Origin: Clostridiales bacterium | Lineage (GTDB): Bacteria; Bacillota; Clostridia; Christensenellales; Borkfalkiaceae | Reading direction: 5' to 3' | DNA: 64,000 bases | NCBI GenBank assembly: GCA_015069495.1 | Contig: SVIN01000009.1 | Location: forward strand, 1 to 64,000 | Shown here: one piece after another, positions 18,324 to 27,486 of the stretch | Numbering within the stretch: position 1 is the first letter of the stretch | Layout of the letters: each line of letters starts with the position of its first letter | Position numbers and translations under genes: made by a program | The notes under the pieces: model-generated | What the model was told of the DNA's origin: nothing | Databases searched by the model: none | Seen by the model: the letters and a program-made list of their open reading frames with translations, nothing else

Positions 18324-20199
18324 GAATTTTGAAGAACTCAATCAAATGCGCGACAAATGCGCGTCCTGCCTCAGCGCAAAATTCACAGGTAAAGACGGTC
18401 AAAGACATATCGTTCTTTGCGGCGGTACGGGCTGTCTGTCCTCACGTTCGGATGAAATTACGGCGGAATTTAAACGCTTGATCGAAGAAAAAGGTCTCAC
18501 CGAAAAAGTAACCGTCAACCAAGCAGGTTGTTTTGGGTTCTGTTCGCAAGGTCCTTTCGTGAAAATTTACCCTGAAGATACTTTATATCGTTTGGTGCAA
18601 GTGGAAGACGTTGCCGAAATCGTTGAAAAAGATTTAATCAGCGGTGAAATCATCGACAGATTGTTGTACGTTGACCCTTCCACAAACGAAAAAATCACCA
18701 AACAGGAAGACATCAATTTCTACAAAAAGCAAGTGCGTATCTCCTTGCACGGTTGCGGCAGCATCAACCCCGAAAACATTGAAGAAAGTCTTGGTTCGGG
18801 TGCATTCCAAGGCCTTGCGCGCGCTTTACAAATGGACAGAGCGGACGTTATTGAAGAAGTGCTCGGTTCCGGTTTGCGCGGCCGCGGTGGCGGTGGTTTC
18901 CCCACGGGTAGAAAGTGGCAGTTTGCTTACGCACAACCCGAAGGTGAAAAGTACGTTGTATGTAACGGCGACGAAGGCGACCCCGGTGCATTCATGGACC
19001 GTTCCATTTTGGAAGGCAATCCCCTTGCCGTTATCGAAGGTATGATGATTGCAGGGTATGCAATTGGCGCGCAAAATGGTTATTTCTACGTTCGTGCTGA
19101 ATATCCCATCGCTGTAAATCGTTTGAAGATGGCAATCGAACAGGCTGAAAGCCTCGGCTTGTTGGGTGACAATATCCTCGGCACAGACTTCTCTTTCCGC
19201 GTACACCTTAGACTTGGCGCGGGCGCATTCGTTTGCGGTGAAGAAACAGCGCTTTTGAACTCGATTGAAGGTCAGCGCGGTATGCCTCGTACCCGTCCCC
19301 CCTTCCCTGCAGTAAAAGGTTTGTGGGGTAAACCTACCATCGTAAACAACGTAGAAACGTTGGCTTGCATCCCCTACATCTTAAGAGAAGGTAAGGACGC
19401 GTTTGCAAATTACGGCACAGAACGTTCGAAGGGTACGAAAGTATTCGCCCTCGGCGGTAAAATCAACAACGTTGGTTTGGTAGAAATTCCTATGGGTACT
19501 ACCTTACGTGAATTGATTTACGACATCGGCGGAGGCATCCCCGACGGCAAACAATTCAAGGCAATCCAAACGGGCGGTCCTTCGGGCGGTTGTTTGACAG
19601 CAGAAGATTTGGATACTGCCATTGACTTTGACAATCTCGTAGCGAAAGGCTCGATGATGGGTTCGGGCGGTGCAATCGTCATGGACGAAGACAACTGTAT
19701 GGTTGACGTTGCAAAATTCTACATGGAATTCATCTGCGACGAATCCTGCGGTAAATGTACCCCTTGCCGTGTCGGCACCAAGCGCATGCTTGAAATTTTA
19801 ACCAAGATCACGGACGGCAAAGCAACGATGGACGATTTGGCACAGTTGGAAGAATTGGCTGAAAACATCAAGAGCAATTCCCTTTGCGGTTTAGGTCAAA
19901 CGGCACCCAACCCCGTACTTTCCACCTTGAAGCACTTCCGTGACGAATACGTAGCGCATATCGTTGATAAGAAATGTCCCGCACACGTATGTAAAAATCT
20001 TATGGAATACCGCATTGAACCCGACAAGTGTTTCGGTTGCGGCGTCTGCGCAAAAGCATGTCCCACAAACGCGTTTGTCAAGACCGATTATATTGCGCCT
20101 GGCAAGAGATTGCCCGCTTATACCATCGATCAAAGCAAGTGCGTAAAATGCGGTATGTGTATTGCAAGCTGTAAATTTAAAGCTATCGTGAAGAAGTAA
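18316..20199 (+). CDS. NuoF-like flavoprotein subunit of electron-bifurcating-type [FeFe] hydrogenase
   Basis: GLRGRGGGGFPTGRKW, CNGDEGDPGAFMDR, ESCGKCTPCRVG, two C-terminal 4Fe-4S motifs (CFGCGVCAKACP, CVKCGMCIASC). Confidence 0.94.
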   Translation: MIKNFEELNQMRDKCASCLSAKFTGKDGQRHIVLCGGTGCLSSRSDEITAEFKRLIEEKGLTEKVTVNQAGCFGFCSQGPFVKIYPEDTLYRLVQVEDVAEIVEKDLISGEIIDRLLYVDPSTNEKITKQEDINFYKKQVRISLHGCGSINPENIEESLGSGAFQGLARALQMDRADVIEEVLGSGLRGRGGGGFPTGRKWQFAYAQPEGEKYVVCNGDEGDPGAFMDRSILEGNPLAVIEGMMIAGYAIGAQNGYFYVRAEYPIAVNRLKMAIEQAESLGLLGDNILGTDFSFRVHLRLGAGAFVCGEETALLNSIEGQRGMPRTRPPFPAVKGLWGKPTIVNNVETLACIPYILREGKDAFANYGTERSKGTKVFALGGKINNVGLVEIPMGTTLRELIYDIGGGIPDGKQFKAIQTGGPSGGCLTAEDLDTAIDFDNLVAKGSMMGSGGAIVMDEDNCMVDVAKFYMEFICDESCGKCTPCRVGTKRMLEILTKITDGKATMDDLAQLEELAENIKSNSLCGLGQTAPNPVLSTLKHFRDEYVAHIVDKKCPAHVCKNLMEYRIEPDKCFGCGVCAKACPTNAFVKTDYIAPGKRLPAYTIDQSKCVKCGMCIASCKFKAIVKK

Positions 20200-20212
20200 G
20201 CGGAGGTGTAAC

Positions 20213-21979
20213 ATGGCAAAAGTTAATATTAAAATTGAAGGCATTCCTTTTGAAGTAGAAGCCGGCATGACCATTTTGGAAGCGGCAAAAAGATGCGGTT
20301 TTGAAATCCCCTCCCTTTGCACCTTCCAAGGCAACGAATGTTCGATGGGTTCCTGCCGCGTATGTTTGGTAGAAGCAACGGGCGCGCGCGGTTTGGTTGC
20401 GTCCTGCGTATACCCCGTAGCGGAAGGTATGGAAATCACCATTTCCTCTCCTAAAGCAACGGCGGCTAGACGTTCCTCGGTAGAGCTGCTTCTTTCCAAC
20501 CACAATAAAAATTGTCAACAATGTGACAAGAACGGCAAATGCGAATTGTTGCACGTTGCAAAAATTACGGGCGCAAGAGACGATATGTATCAAGGCGAGC
20601 AGACCCCCGTTACGGTGGATCAGCTTACTCCCTCGATTGTAAGAGATACGTCCAAGTGTGTACTTTGCGGCAGATGTGTTGCAAGATGTAAAAATGCACA
20701 CGGCATGGGTATCCTCGGCTTTGAAAAGCGTGGTTTCAACACCATCGTTGCCCCCGCAGAAAACAGAAGTTTCGCAAACTCCCCCTGCATCCTTTGCGGT
20801 CAATGCGTAAGCGTTTGTCCTACGGGCGCGTTGATGGAAGTTTCCGAAATCAGCAAAGTAGACGAAGCGATGAAAGCTGGTAAGTACGTCGTTGTACAAA
20901 CGGCACCCGCTGTCCGCGCGGCGCTGGGTGAAGAATTCGACATGCCCATTGGGTCGCTTGTAACGGGTAAAATGGTTGCGGCGTTGAAACGCCTCGGATT
21001 CAAGAAGGTATTCGACACCAACTTCGCGGCTGACCTTACCATCATGGAAGAAGCCACCGAATTGCTTGGCAGAATCGCTAACGGCGGGAAATTGCCTATG
21101 ATCACTTCCTGTTCTCCTGGTTGGGTAAACTACGCTGAATATAACTACGGCGATTTGCTCCCCCACCTCTCTTCCTGCAAATCCCCCCACGAAATGTTCG
21201 GTGCGATTTTGAAGAGCTACTATTGCGAAAAGAACGGCATTGACCCTAAGGATATGTTCGTTGTTTCGATTATGCCTTGTACAGCGAAGAAGTCGGAAAA
21301 GGCACGTCCTGAATTGTCCGTAAACGGTCTTCCTGACGTTGACGCGGTGTTGACCACCAGAGAATTGGCAAAACTTATCAAGCGTTCGGGTATCAATTTC
21401 GTAAAATTGCCCGATGCAGAATTTGACAATGATATCGTAGGCGATTACACGGGTGCAGGTGTTATCTTCGGTACGACGGGCGGCGTTATGGAAGCGGCGC
21501 TTCGTACGGCGGCATTCAAGCTGACCGGTAACGAACTTGACAAGGTCGACATGACGGCAGTTCGCGGGTTCGATGGTATCAAGGAAGCATCTTACGACCT
21601 TGGCGGTACGACGGTGAAAGTTGCTGTTGCACATGGTATGAAGAATGCGAAAGTGTTACTTGACGATATCCGCGCAGGTAAGAGCGAATACCACTTCATC
21701 GAAATCATGGGTTGTCCCGGCGGTTGTATCGCAGGTGGCGGTCAACCCTACGTAAGACCTTGCTTCTTACCCAATGAAGACGCTGATATTATGGATACTT
21801 TCAAGGCAAAACGTGCCGCTGCTTTGTATCAAGAAGACGCGTCGAAAGCACTTCGTGTATCCCACAAGAATCCTCAAGTGATTGCGTTGTACGATGAATA
21901 TTTGGGCGAACCCAACTCGCACAAAGCACACGAATTGTTGCATACGCATTACACAGCAAAAGAAAAGTTCAGCAAATAA
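20213..21979 (+). CDS. [FeFe] hydrogenase catalytic subunit (HndD/HydA-like)
   Basis: N-terminal 2Fe-2S (CTFQGNECSMGSCRVC) and ferredoxin motifs; H-cluster motifs TSCSPGW, MPCTAKKSE, EIMGCPGGCIAGGGQP. Confidence 0.95.
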   Translation: MAKVNIKIEGIPFEVEAGMTILEAAKRCGFEIPSLCTFQGNECSMGSCRVCLVEATGARGLVASCVYPVAEGMEITISSPKATAARRSSVELLLSNHNKNCQQCDKNGKCELLHVAKITGARDDMYQGEQTPVTVDQLTPSIVRDTSKCVLCGRCVARCKNAHGMGILGFEKRGFNTIVAPAENRSFANSPCILCGQCVSVCPTGALMEVSEISKVDEAMKAGKYVVVQTAPAVRAALGEEFDMPIGSLVTGKMVAALKRLGFKKVFDTNFAADLTIMEEATELLGRIANGGKLPMITSCSPGWVNYAEYNYGDLLPHLSSCKSPHEMFGAILKSYYCEKNGIDPKDMFVVSIMPCTAKKSEKARPELSVNGLPDVDAVLTTRELAKLIKRSGINFVKLPDAEFDNDIVGDYTGAGVIFGTTGGVMEAALRTAAFKLTGNELDKVDMTAVRGFDGIKEASYDLGGTTVKVAVAHGMKNAKVLLDDIRAGKSEYHFIEIMGCPGGCIAGGGQPYVRPCFLPNEDADIMDTFKAKRAAALYQEDASKALRVSHKNPQVIALYDEYLGEPNSHKAHELLHTHYTAKEKFSK

Positions 21980-21990
21980 AACTGTATAGC

Positions 21991-22030
21991 AAAAACGGAG
22001 TTTGGAAAGTTTCCAAACTCCGTTTTATTT
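21991..22030 (+). terminator. Rho-independent terminator of the hydrogenase operon
   Basis: AAAACGGAGTTTGGAAA-GTTTCCAAACTCCGTTTTATTTT. Confidence 0.9.
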
Positions 22031-22038
22031 TGTCTTTT

Positions 22039-23340
22039 TTATTGCACAACGTCCAAAACCAAAGGCATTTCCTGAGGTTTTTCTTTACCTATACGGGTTG
22101 CCGCGCGCAAACGCGCTTCCGCACCGTCAAAAGAGTTTTCCTTGTCCGAGTACAATACGGCAATCGAATCGCCCGCTTTTACAAAGTCGCCCGTCTTCGC
22201 CTTCAGGATAATCCCCGCCGCAAAGTCAATCACGTCCTCTTTCGTATTACGCCCTGCGCCAAGCAACAAGCTTGCCACCCCGTACCCTTCGGTATCTACA
22301 CCCACGATATACCCATCCTCGGTTGCCGTAACCGTACGAGAATATTTCGCGGTGGGGAATTTTTCGGGATGCAAAATCCAATCGTCGTTACCACCCTGTG
22401 CCTTGACCATACGCACCAAGGTCTGCAAACCCGTACCGTCCGCAATTGCCCCGCGCACCATCTGTTCGCAGGCAGCATAATCCCCCTTCTCTGCAAGTTC
22501 CAAAATGTGCGCCGCAAGCGCTACGCACAATTCGGTAAGGTCTTGCGGTCCTTTGCCTTGCAAGGTATGAATCGCTTCGACCACCTCCAAAGAGTTACCA
22601 ATTGCAAATCCCAACGGCCTATCCATATCCGTAATCAGGGCGCGCATGCGTTTCCCTGCTTTTTTACCGATCGCAACCATCCATTCGGCAAGTTCACGGC
22701 TCTTTTCCTGCGTTTTCATAAACGAACCGCTGCCCGTCTTAACGTCCAAAACAATACAATCATCGTCCGCCGCAAGCTTTTTACCCATGATACTAGATAC
22801 GATTAACGGCAAACTGTCCACCGTCGCCGTTACGTCACGGAGCGCATACAATAATTTATCCGCAGGCGCGAGTTCTGCATTTTGCCCCACGATGGCAATA
22901 CCAATATCGTTAACGATATCCTTGAAAGTTTCCACGGGTAAATCCGTTTTAAACCCAGGAATTGCTTCCAATTTATCAATCGTACCGCCCGTGTGCCCCA
23001 AACCGCGGCCGCTCATTTTGGCGACTTTTACCCCAAAACTTGCCACGATGGGTGCAACGATTAAGCTGGTTTTGTCACCCACCCCGCCCGTGGAATGTTT
23101 GTCTACGCGCAAGCCTTTGATTTCCGAAAAATCCAAACACTCGCCCGAATCGCGTACCGCAAACGTCAATGCGGTCGTTTCTTCCAAATTCATACCGCGG
23201 AAATAAATCGCCATACACAACGCCGACACTTGATAATCGGGGATATTACCCTTTACGTAATTGTCGATAAACCAATGAATTTCCGCATCGGTCAACACGC
23301 CGCCGTCACGTTTTTTTTGTATAATATCGTACATTCTCAT
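22039..23340 (-). CDS. pdp: Pyrimidine-nucleoside phosphorylase
   Basis: DKHSTGGVGDKTSLIVAPIVASFGVKVAKMSGRGLGHTGGTIDKLEAIPG signature. Confidence 0.94.
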   Translation of the reverse strand: MRMYDIIQKKRDGGVLTDAEIHWFIDNYVKGNIPDYQVSALCMAIYFRGMNLEETTALTFAVRDSGECLDFSEIKGLRVDKHSTGGVGDKTSLIVAPIVASFGVKVAKMSGRGLGHTGGTIDKLEAIPGFKTDLPVETFKDIVNDIGIAIVGQNAELAPADKLLYALRDVTATVDSLPLIVSSIMGKKLAADDDCIVLDVKTGSGSFMKTQEKSRELAEWMVAIGKKAGKRMRALITDMDRPLGFAIGNSLEVVEAIHTLQGKGPQDLTELCVALAAHILELAEKGDYAACEQMVRGAIADGTGLQTLVRMVKAQGGNDDWILHPEKFPTAKYSRTVTATEDGYIVGVDTEGYGVASLLLGAGRNTKEDVIDFAAGIILKAKTGDFVKAGDSIAVLYSDKENSFDGAEARLRAATRIGKEKPQEMPLVLDVVQ

Positions 23341-23348
23341 AATCGTTT

Positions 23349-23753
23349 TTACTCCAAGTCATTCTTACCAAACCCAAACGGCAACAAGTCCTTAAACGCG
23401 AATGCCTGCGGGTTGTCAGGCGTACCCAAAACCACACGAAAATCAGGGCCGCAAAACTCCGCCAAAACCTGCCTGCAAACACCGCAAGGTGCGCAAAAAT
23501 CGTTAATAGTCTCGTACATGCCCCCCACGATTGCGATAGAAACAAATTCTCGTTCCCCTTCGCTCACAGCCTTAAACAGTGCTGTGCGTTCAGCGCAATT
23601 GGTGGGTGAATACGCTGCGTTTTCCACGTTGCATCCCTTGTAGAGTTTACCGCTTTTACCCAAAAGCGCCGCGCCGACACGAAATCCCGAATAGGGTGCA
23701 TACGCCATCTCACGCGCTTCCACAGCATATTGTAATAATTCACGATCAGTCAT
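23349..23753 (-). CDS. cdd: Cytidine deaminase
   Basis: YAPYSGFRVGAALLG, GCNVENAAYSPTNCAERTALFKAVSEG, CAPCGVCRQVLAEF; start at MTDRELL. Confidence 0.94.
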   Translation of the reverse strand: MTDRELLQYAVEAREMAYAPYSGFRVGAALLGKSGKLYKGCNVENAAYSPTNCAERTALFKAVSEGEREFVSIAIVGGMYETINDFCAPCGVCRQVLAEFCGPDFRVVLGTPDNPQAFAFKDLLPFGFGKNDLE

Positions 23754-24912
23754 CGATAATCTCCTGTAAAAAACTTGTACCGTAAATACCGTCAGACGAC
23801 ACGCCAAACCATTCTAATACGGTCGAACCAATATCTGCAAAGCTGTTACGCGTACCAAGATTGACACCCTTTTTCAAAGTTTCACCAAATGCAATCATCG
23901 GAGTGTATTCTCTTGAATGGTCGGTCGAAGGCGTAGAAGGGTCACAGCCGTGATCCGCCGTGATAATCAACAAGTCATCCTTTTGCAATGCGGGCAGGAA
24001 ATCGTTCAGCCAAGCATCGAACGCCGACAAGGCGCGGGCATACCCTGCCACGTCGTTGCGATGTCCGTATACCATATCAAAATCCACCAAATTTACAAAA
24101 CACAAACCGTTGAAATCGCGTTTTGCGATACCCATGGCCGTGTTCATACCCTCTGCATTGTTGCCCGTAGGGTAACTTTCGGTAAAGCCTTTCCCTGCGA
24201 AAATGTCGTAAATTTTCCCTACGGAAATCACGTCAAATCCCTTGTCTTTCAATATATCGGGCATGGTGACCGCAGGCGGTTGCAACGAATAATCGTGACG
24301 TCTTGGCGTACGCTGGAAAGGATATTCTCCCGCAAACGGACGGGCGATGATACGCCCTACACCGTGTTCGCCTTGCAATATCTCACGCGCGATTTCACAA
24401 TAACGGTAAAGCTCCTTGACAGGCACCAAATCTTCATGCGCAGCAATTTGGAAAACGCTGTCGGCTGAAGTGTACACAATCAGTTTTCCCGTCTTCAAAT
24501 GTTCCTCGCCAAAATCTTTGATGACTTCCGTACCCGAATACGGGCGGTTGCAAATTACCCCTCTGCCCGTCAATTTTTCAAACTCTTCAATCACCGACTG
24601 CGGAAAGCCGTTGGGATAGGTGGGCAGGGGTTTTGGGGAATAAATCCCCGCGATTTCCCAATGCCCGATCGTGGTGTCCTTTCCCTTGGACGCCTCAGTC
24701 ATACGGGCATAGCATGTACGCGTTGAAGGGATTTTTTCGTCCATTCCGTCCATACCGAAAAGCCCCATCTTTTCCAAGTTGGGGCAGGAAAAATCGGGGT
24801 GATTACGAATCGCCGCAACGGTGTTGCTGCCCTCGTCTCCCCAATCGCCGGCATCGGGCATCGCACCGATCCCTACGCTGTCTAATACGATTAAAAATGC
24901 TCTTTTTGCCAT
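23746..24912 (-). CDS. deoB: Phosphopentomutase
   Basis: RAFLIVLDSVGIGAMPDAGDWGDEGSNT, KDTTIGHWEIAG, ITADHGCDPSTPSTDHSREYTP. Confidence 0.95.
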   Translation of the reverse strand: MAKRAFLIVLDSVGIGAMPDAGDWGDEGSNTVAAIRNHPDFSCPNLEKMGLFGMDGMDEKIPSTRTCYARMTEASKGKDTTIGHWEIAGIYSPKPLPTYPNGFPQSVIEEFEKLTGRGVICNRPYSGTEVIKDFGEEHLKTGKLIVYTSADSVFQIAAHEDLVPVKELYRYCEIAREILQGEHGVGRIIARPFAGEYPFQRTPRRHDYSLQPPAVTMPDILKDKGFDVISVGKIYDIFAGKGFTESYPTGNNAEGMNTAMGIAKRDFNGLCFVNLVDFDMVYGHRNDVAGYARALSAFDAWLNDFLPALQKDDLLIITADHGCDPSTPSTDHSREYTPMIAFGETLKKGVNLGTRNSFADIGSTVLEWFGVSSDGIYGTSFLQEIIDD

Positions 24913-24925
24913 AATTCCTCTTATT

Positions 24926-25636
24926 TTATTCTGCTACGTTCAACGCAATTTCCATCATCTTCGTGAAAGAATTTTGTCTTTCTTCCGCCGTCGTATTTTC
25001 TTCGGGATAAATGAACGAATCGCTGACCGTACAAATGCAAAGTGCTTTTTTACCTGCGCGAGCCGCATTACAATACAACGCCGCGGATTCCATTTCTACG
25101 CCAAGCACGCCCATCTTCGCCCAATCCATACCCGAATTTGCATCGTCGTAGAACATATCCGAAGACAAAATGTTACCCACGCGGTAATTTACGCCCGCCT
25201 TTTCACATTCTTCCGCCGCACGGCGAACCAAATCAAAATCGGCAATCGGACAGAACGTGCCAGGCAAATTATATTGCGAAGCATAATTGCCGTTGGTACA
25301 AGCCCCCATTGCCACAATGATATCGCGCGCATGAAGGTCGGGTGAGAAAGAACCGCAGGAGCCTACGCGGATGATATTTTCTACGCCGTAAAAGTTAAAC
25401 AACTCGTACGAGTAAATCCCGATTGAGGGTTGTCCCATACCAGATGCCATAACGGAGACTCTTTTACCTTTATAATAACCCGTATAACCTTGCACGCCGC
25501 GTACGTTGTTGACAAGCACTGCGTTTTCAAGATAATTTTTTGCGATAAATTCTGCGCGCAGGGGATCGCCCGGCATCAACACAGTTTTTGCGAAATCACC
25601 AAGTTTCGCTGAAATATGAGGGGTAGGAATTGCCAT
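24926..25636 (-). CDS. deoD: Purine-nucleoside phosphorylase (DeoD type)
   Basis: TPHISAKLGDFAKTVLMPGDPLRAEFIA, VMASGMGQPSIGIYSYELF, VEMESAALYCNAARAGKKALCICTVSD. Confidence 0.95.
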   Translation of the reverse strand: MAIPTPHISAKLGDFAKTVLMPGDPLRAEFIAKNYLENAVLVNNVRGVQGYTGYYKGKRVSVMASGMGQPSIGIYSYELFNFYGVENIIRVGSCGSFSPDLHARDIIVAMGACTNGNYASQYNLPGTFCPIADFDLVRRAAEECEKAGVNYRVGNILSSDMFYDDANSGMDWAKMGVLGVEMESAALYCNAARAGKKALCICTVSDSFIYPEENTTAEERQNSFTKMMEIALNVAE

Positions 25637-25666
25637 AATTTTATTCTCCTTTTTATCCTTAATTTA

Positions 25667-26332
25667 TTAGTAGCCCGAACCTTCGATACCTTGTACCGCT
25701 TTTACCACACGGCTGGTACCAAGTCGGGATGCGCCTGCATCCAAAAAGTTTTGCGCGTCCTGCAAGTTGGAAATACCGCCCGCCGCCTTAACAAGCACTT
25801 TTTCACCTACGTTTGCGCGCATCAATTTCACGTCTTCCAAGGTTGCCCCAGCGGTCGAAAATCCCGTCGAGGTCTTGATATAATCCGCACCCGCTTCAGT
25901 TACAATTTTACACATGCGCAATTTTTCATCTTCTGTCAAAAGACAGGTTTCAATGATGACCTTGAGGATTTTTTCACCGCAAGCCGCTTTGATTTTTTTG
26001 ATTTCATCGCATACCTGCTCATCGCAGCCTTGCTTCAAAAGCCCGATATTGATGACCATATCGATTTCGTCCGCACCCTTTGCGATTGCATCCTGTGTTT
26101 CGAAAACTTTCACCTCAGTCGTATTGTAACCGTTGGGGAACCCGATGACGGTGCAAATCTGCAATTTATCCCCTACGTATTGCTTCGCTTGCTGTACAAA
26201 GCTGGGGGGAATGCAGACGGACGCCGTTTTATATTTCATACCGTCGTCGCAGATTTTTTTAATTTGTTCCCACGTTGCCGTTTGTCCAAGCAAAGTATGG
26301 TCGCATTTCGATAAAATGTTTTGAATATCCAT
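25667..26332 (-). CDS. deoC: Deoxyribose-phosphate aldolase
   Basis: [62 protein letters not shown]. Confidence 0.95.
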   Translation of the reverse strand: MDIQNILSKCDHTLLGQTATWEQIKKICDDGMKYKTASVCIPPSFVQQAKQYVGDKLQICTVIGFPNGYNTTEVKVFETQDAIAKGADEIDMVINIGLLKQGCDEQVCDEIKKIKAACGEKILKVIIETCLLTEDEKLRMCKIVTEAGADYIKTSTGFSTAGATLEDVKLMRANVGEKVLVKAAGGISNLQDAQNFLDAGASRLGTSRVVKAVQGIEGSGY

Positions 26333-26365
26333 ATACTATTTTCTCCATATAAAATTTACCCGTTT

Positions 26366-26394
26366 ATTATACCCCATTTTTCCGCGTATGTCAA
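26366..26394 (-). promoter_or_regulatory. Promoter of the deo operon (TTGACA-17-TATAAT, perfect consensus)
   Basis: Minus strand TTGACATACGCGGAAAAATGGGGTATAAT upstream of deoC. Confidence 0.85.
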
Positions 26395-26512
26395 GAGGGG
26401 TTTTCGCTTTTTTTACAGCTTTTTCCTACTTTTTTCGCAAGCTCTTGACAAAACCTAAAATTTTCTTTTTTATAAATCTCTGTATAAATTTTGATTTTTG
26501 GCGAAAAATAAT

Positions 26513-26541
26513 TTGCTTTTTGTCGAATTTCATGCTATTAT
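26513..26541 (+). promoter_or_regulatory. Promoter of the RDD/ABC/nuclease operon (TTGCTT-17-TATTAT); a second possible -35 TTGACA lies at 26445-26450
   Basis: Plus strand TTGCTTTTTGTCGAATTTCATGCTATTAT. Confidence 0.6.
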
Positions 26542-26557
26542 ATACTCGGAGTGATAG

Positions 26558-26609
26558 GGTGGAAAAGTGTTATCCACATTATCTACACGCATTTTTAAAG
26601 TTGTCCACC
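26558..26609. promoter_or_regulatory. Cluster of DnaA-box-like 9-mers in the operon leader
   Basis: TTTTCCACC (rc, 26558-26566), TTATCCACA (26570-26578, perfect box), TTATCTACA (26579-26587), TTGTCCACC (26601-26609). Confidence 0.5.
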
Positions 26610-26632
26610 CTTTAGGGTGTGTTGAGGTTGTC

Positions 26633-27472
26633 ATGTCGATTGGTCTGCAAAAAGCGAATTTTTTTAAACGTATTTCCGCATGGTTATTCGACATTGTTAT
26701 GTGCGTGGTGTTAGCCACTGGGTGCATGGCATTAATGGCGGAACTCATCAATTACGACTTCCAGTACACGAAATTAACTGAACTCGAAACCAAATATTCC
26801 GAGTTGCAACAACCTTATTTGGACGCATACGAAGCGGAGCATGGCGTGAACTTTGACATCACGCAAGAAGCATTTGAAAAGCTTTCCGAGGAAGAAAGAG
26901 CAGCGCTCCAAGCGCACTTGAACGCGTTCAACGAAGAACTGTCCAAAAAGGAAGATATCCAAAAACAATACGCTTTGATTGAGGCGCAATCATCCGTTGT
27001 CACGACCTATACTTTTTTGATGATTAGCATCAGCCTTTTAATCGTTTTTATCGCTTGGTATTTTATCGTACCGTATATTTTACGCGACGGGCGTACTTTT
27101 GGGAAAAAGATATTTGGTTTGGCGGTTATGCGCACAAACAGCGTGAGGGTTTCCAACCCCGTCTTGTTTATCCGTTCCATCCTTGGTATGTATACGATGG
27201 AAACCATGGCGCCCATCTTCTTCTTATTGATGACTTATTTCGGTATGGGTCCTGTCGGTTTTATCGCGGCGGTGCTTGTTGCGGTTTTGGATATAGCCGT
27301 CATGATTTGCACCCCTACGCGCTCATCGATACACGATCTTTTGGCGGACACGGTTGTGGTGGATTTTTCCAGCCAACGCATCTTCGAATCGCAAGAAGCG
27401 TTAAACGAATACCTTGCTTCGCAATCACAAACTTCGGATTTTAATCAAACGCCTAAGGCGAATATTGATTGA
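26633..27472 (+). CDS. RDD family membrane protein
   Basis: ANFFKRISAWLFDIVMCVVLATG, YILRDGRTFGKKIFGLAVMRTN, TRSSIHDLLADTVVVD; start at MSIGLQ behind gttgagg RBS. Confidence 0.8.
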   Translation: MSIGLQKANFFKRISAWLFDIVMCVVLATGCMALMAELINYDFQYTKLTELETKYSELQQPYLDAYEAEHGVNFDITQEAFEKLSEEERAALQAHLNAFNEELSKKEDIQKQYALIEAQSSVVTTYTFLMISISLLIVFIAWYFIVPYILRDGRTFGKKIFGLAVMRTNSVRVSNPVLFIRSILGMYTMETMAPIFFLLMTYFGMGPVGFIAAVLVAVLDIAVMICTPTRSSIHDLLADTVVVDFSSQRIFESQEALNEYLASQSQTSDFNQTPKANID

Positions 27473-27486
27473 TCATATAATTACAT

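Noticed and set aside
20183-21634. 483-aa minus-strand ORF opposite the hydrogenase
   Set aside because: Antisense artefact; plus strand carries H-cluster and ferredoxin motifs
26395-26632. Chromosomal origin (oriC)
   Set aside because: DnaA-like boxes and AT-rich DNA are present, but no dnaA/dnaN/rpmH neighbourhood, and most genes from 38 to 64 kb are oriented toward this site; kept only as a DnaA-box cluster finding
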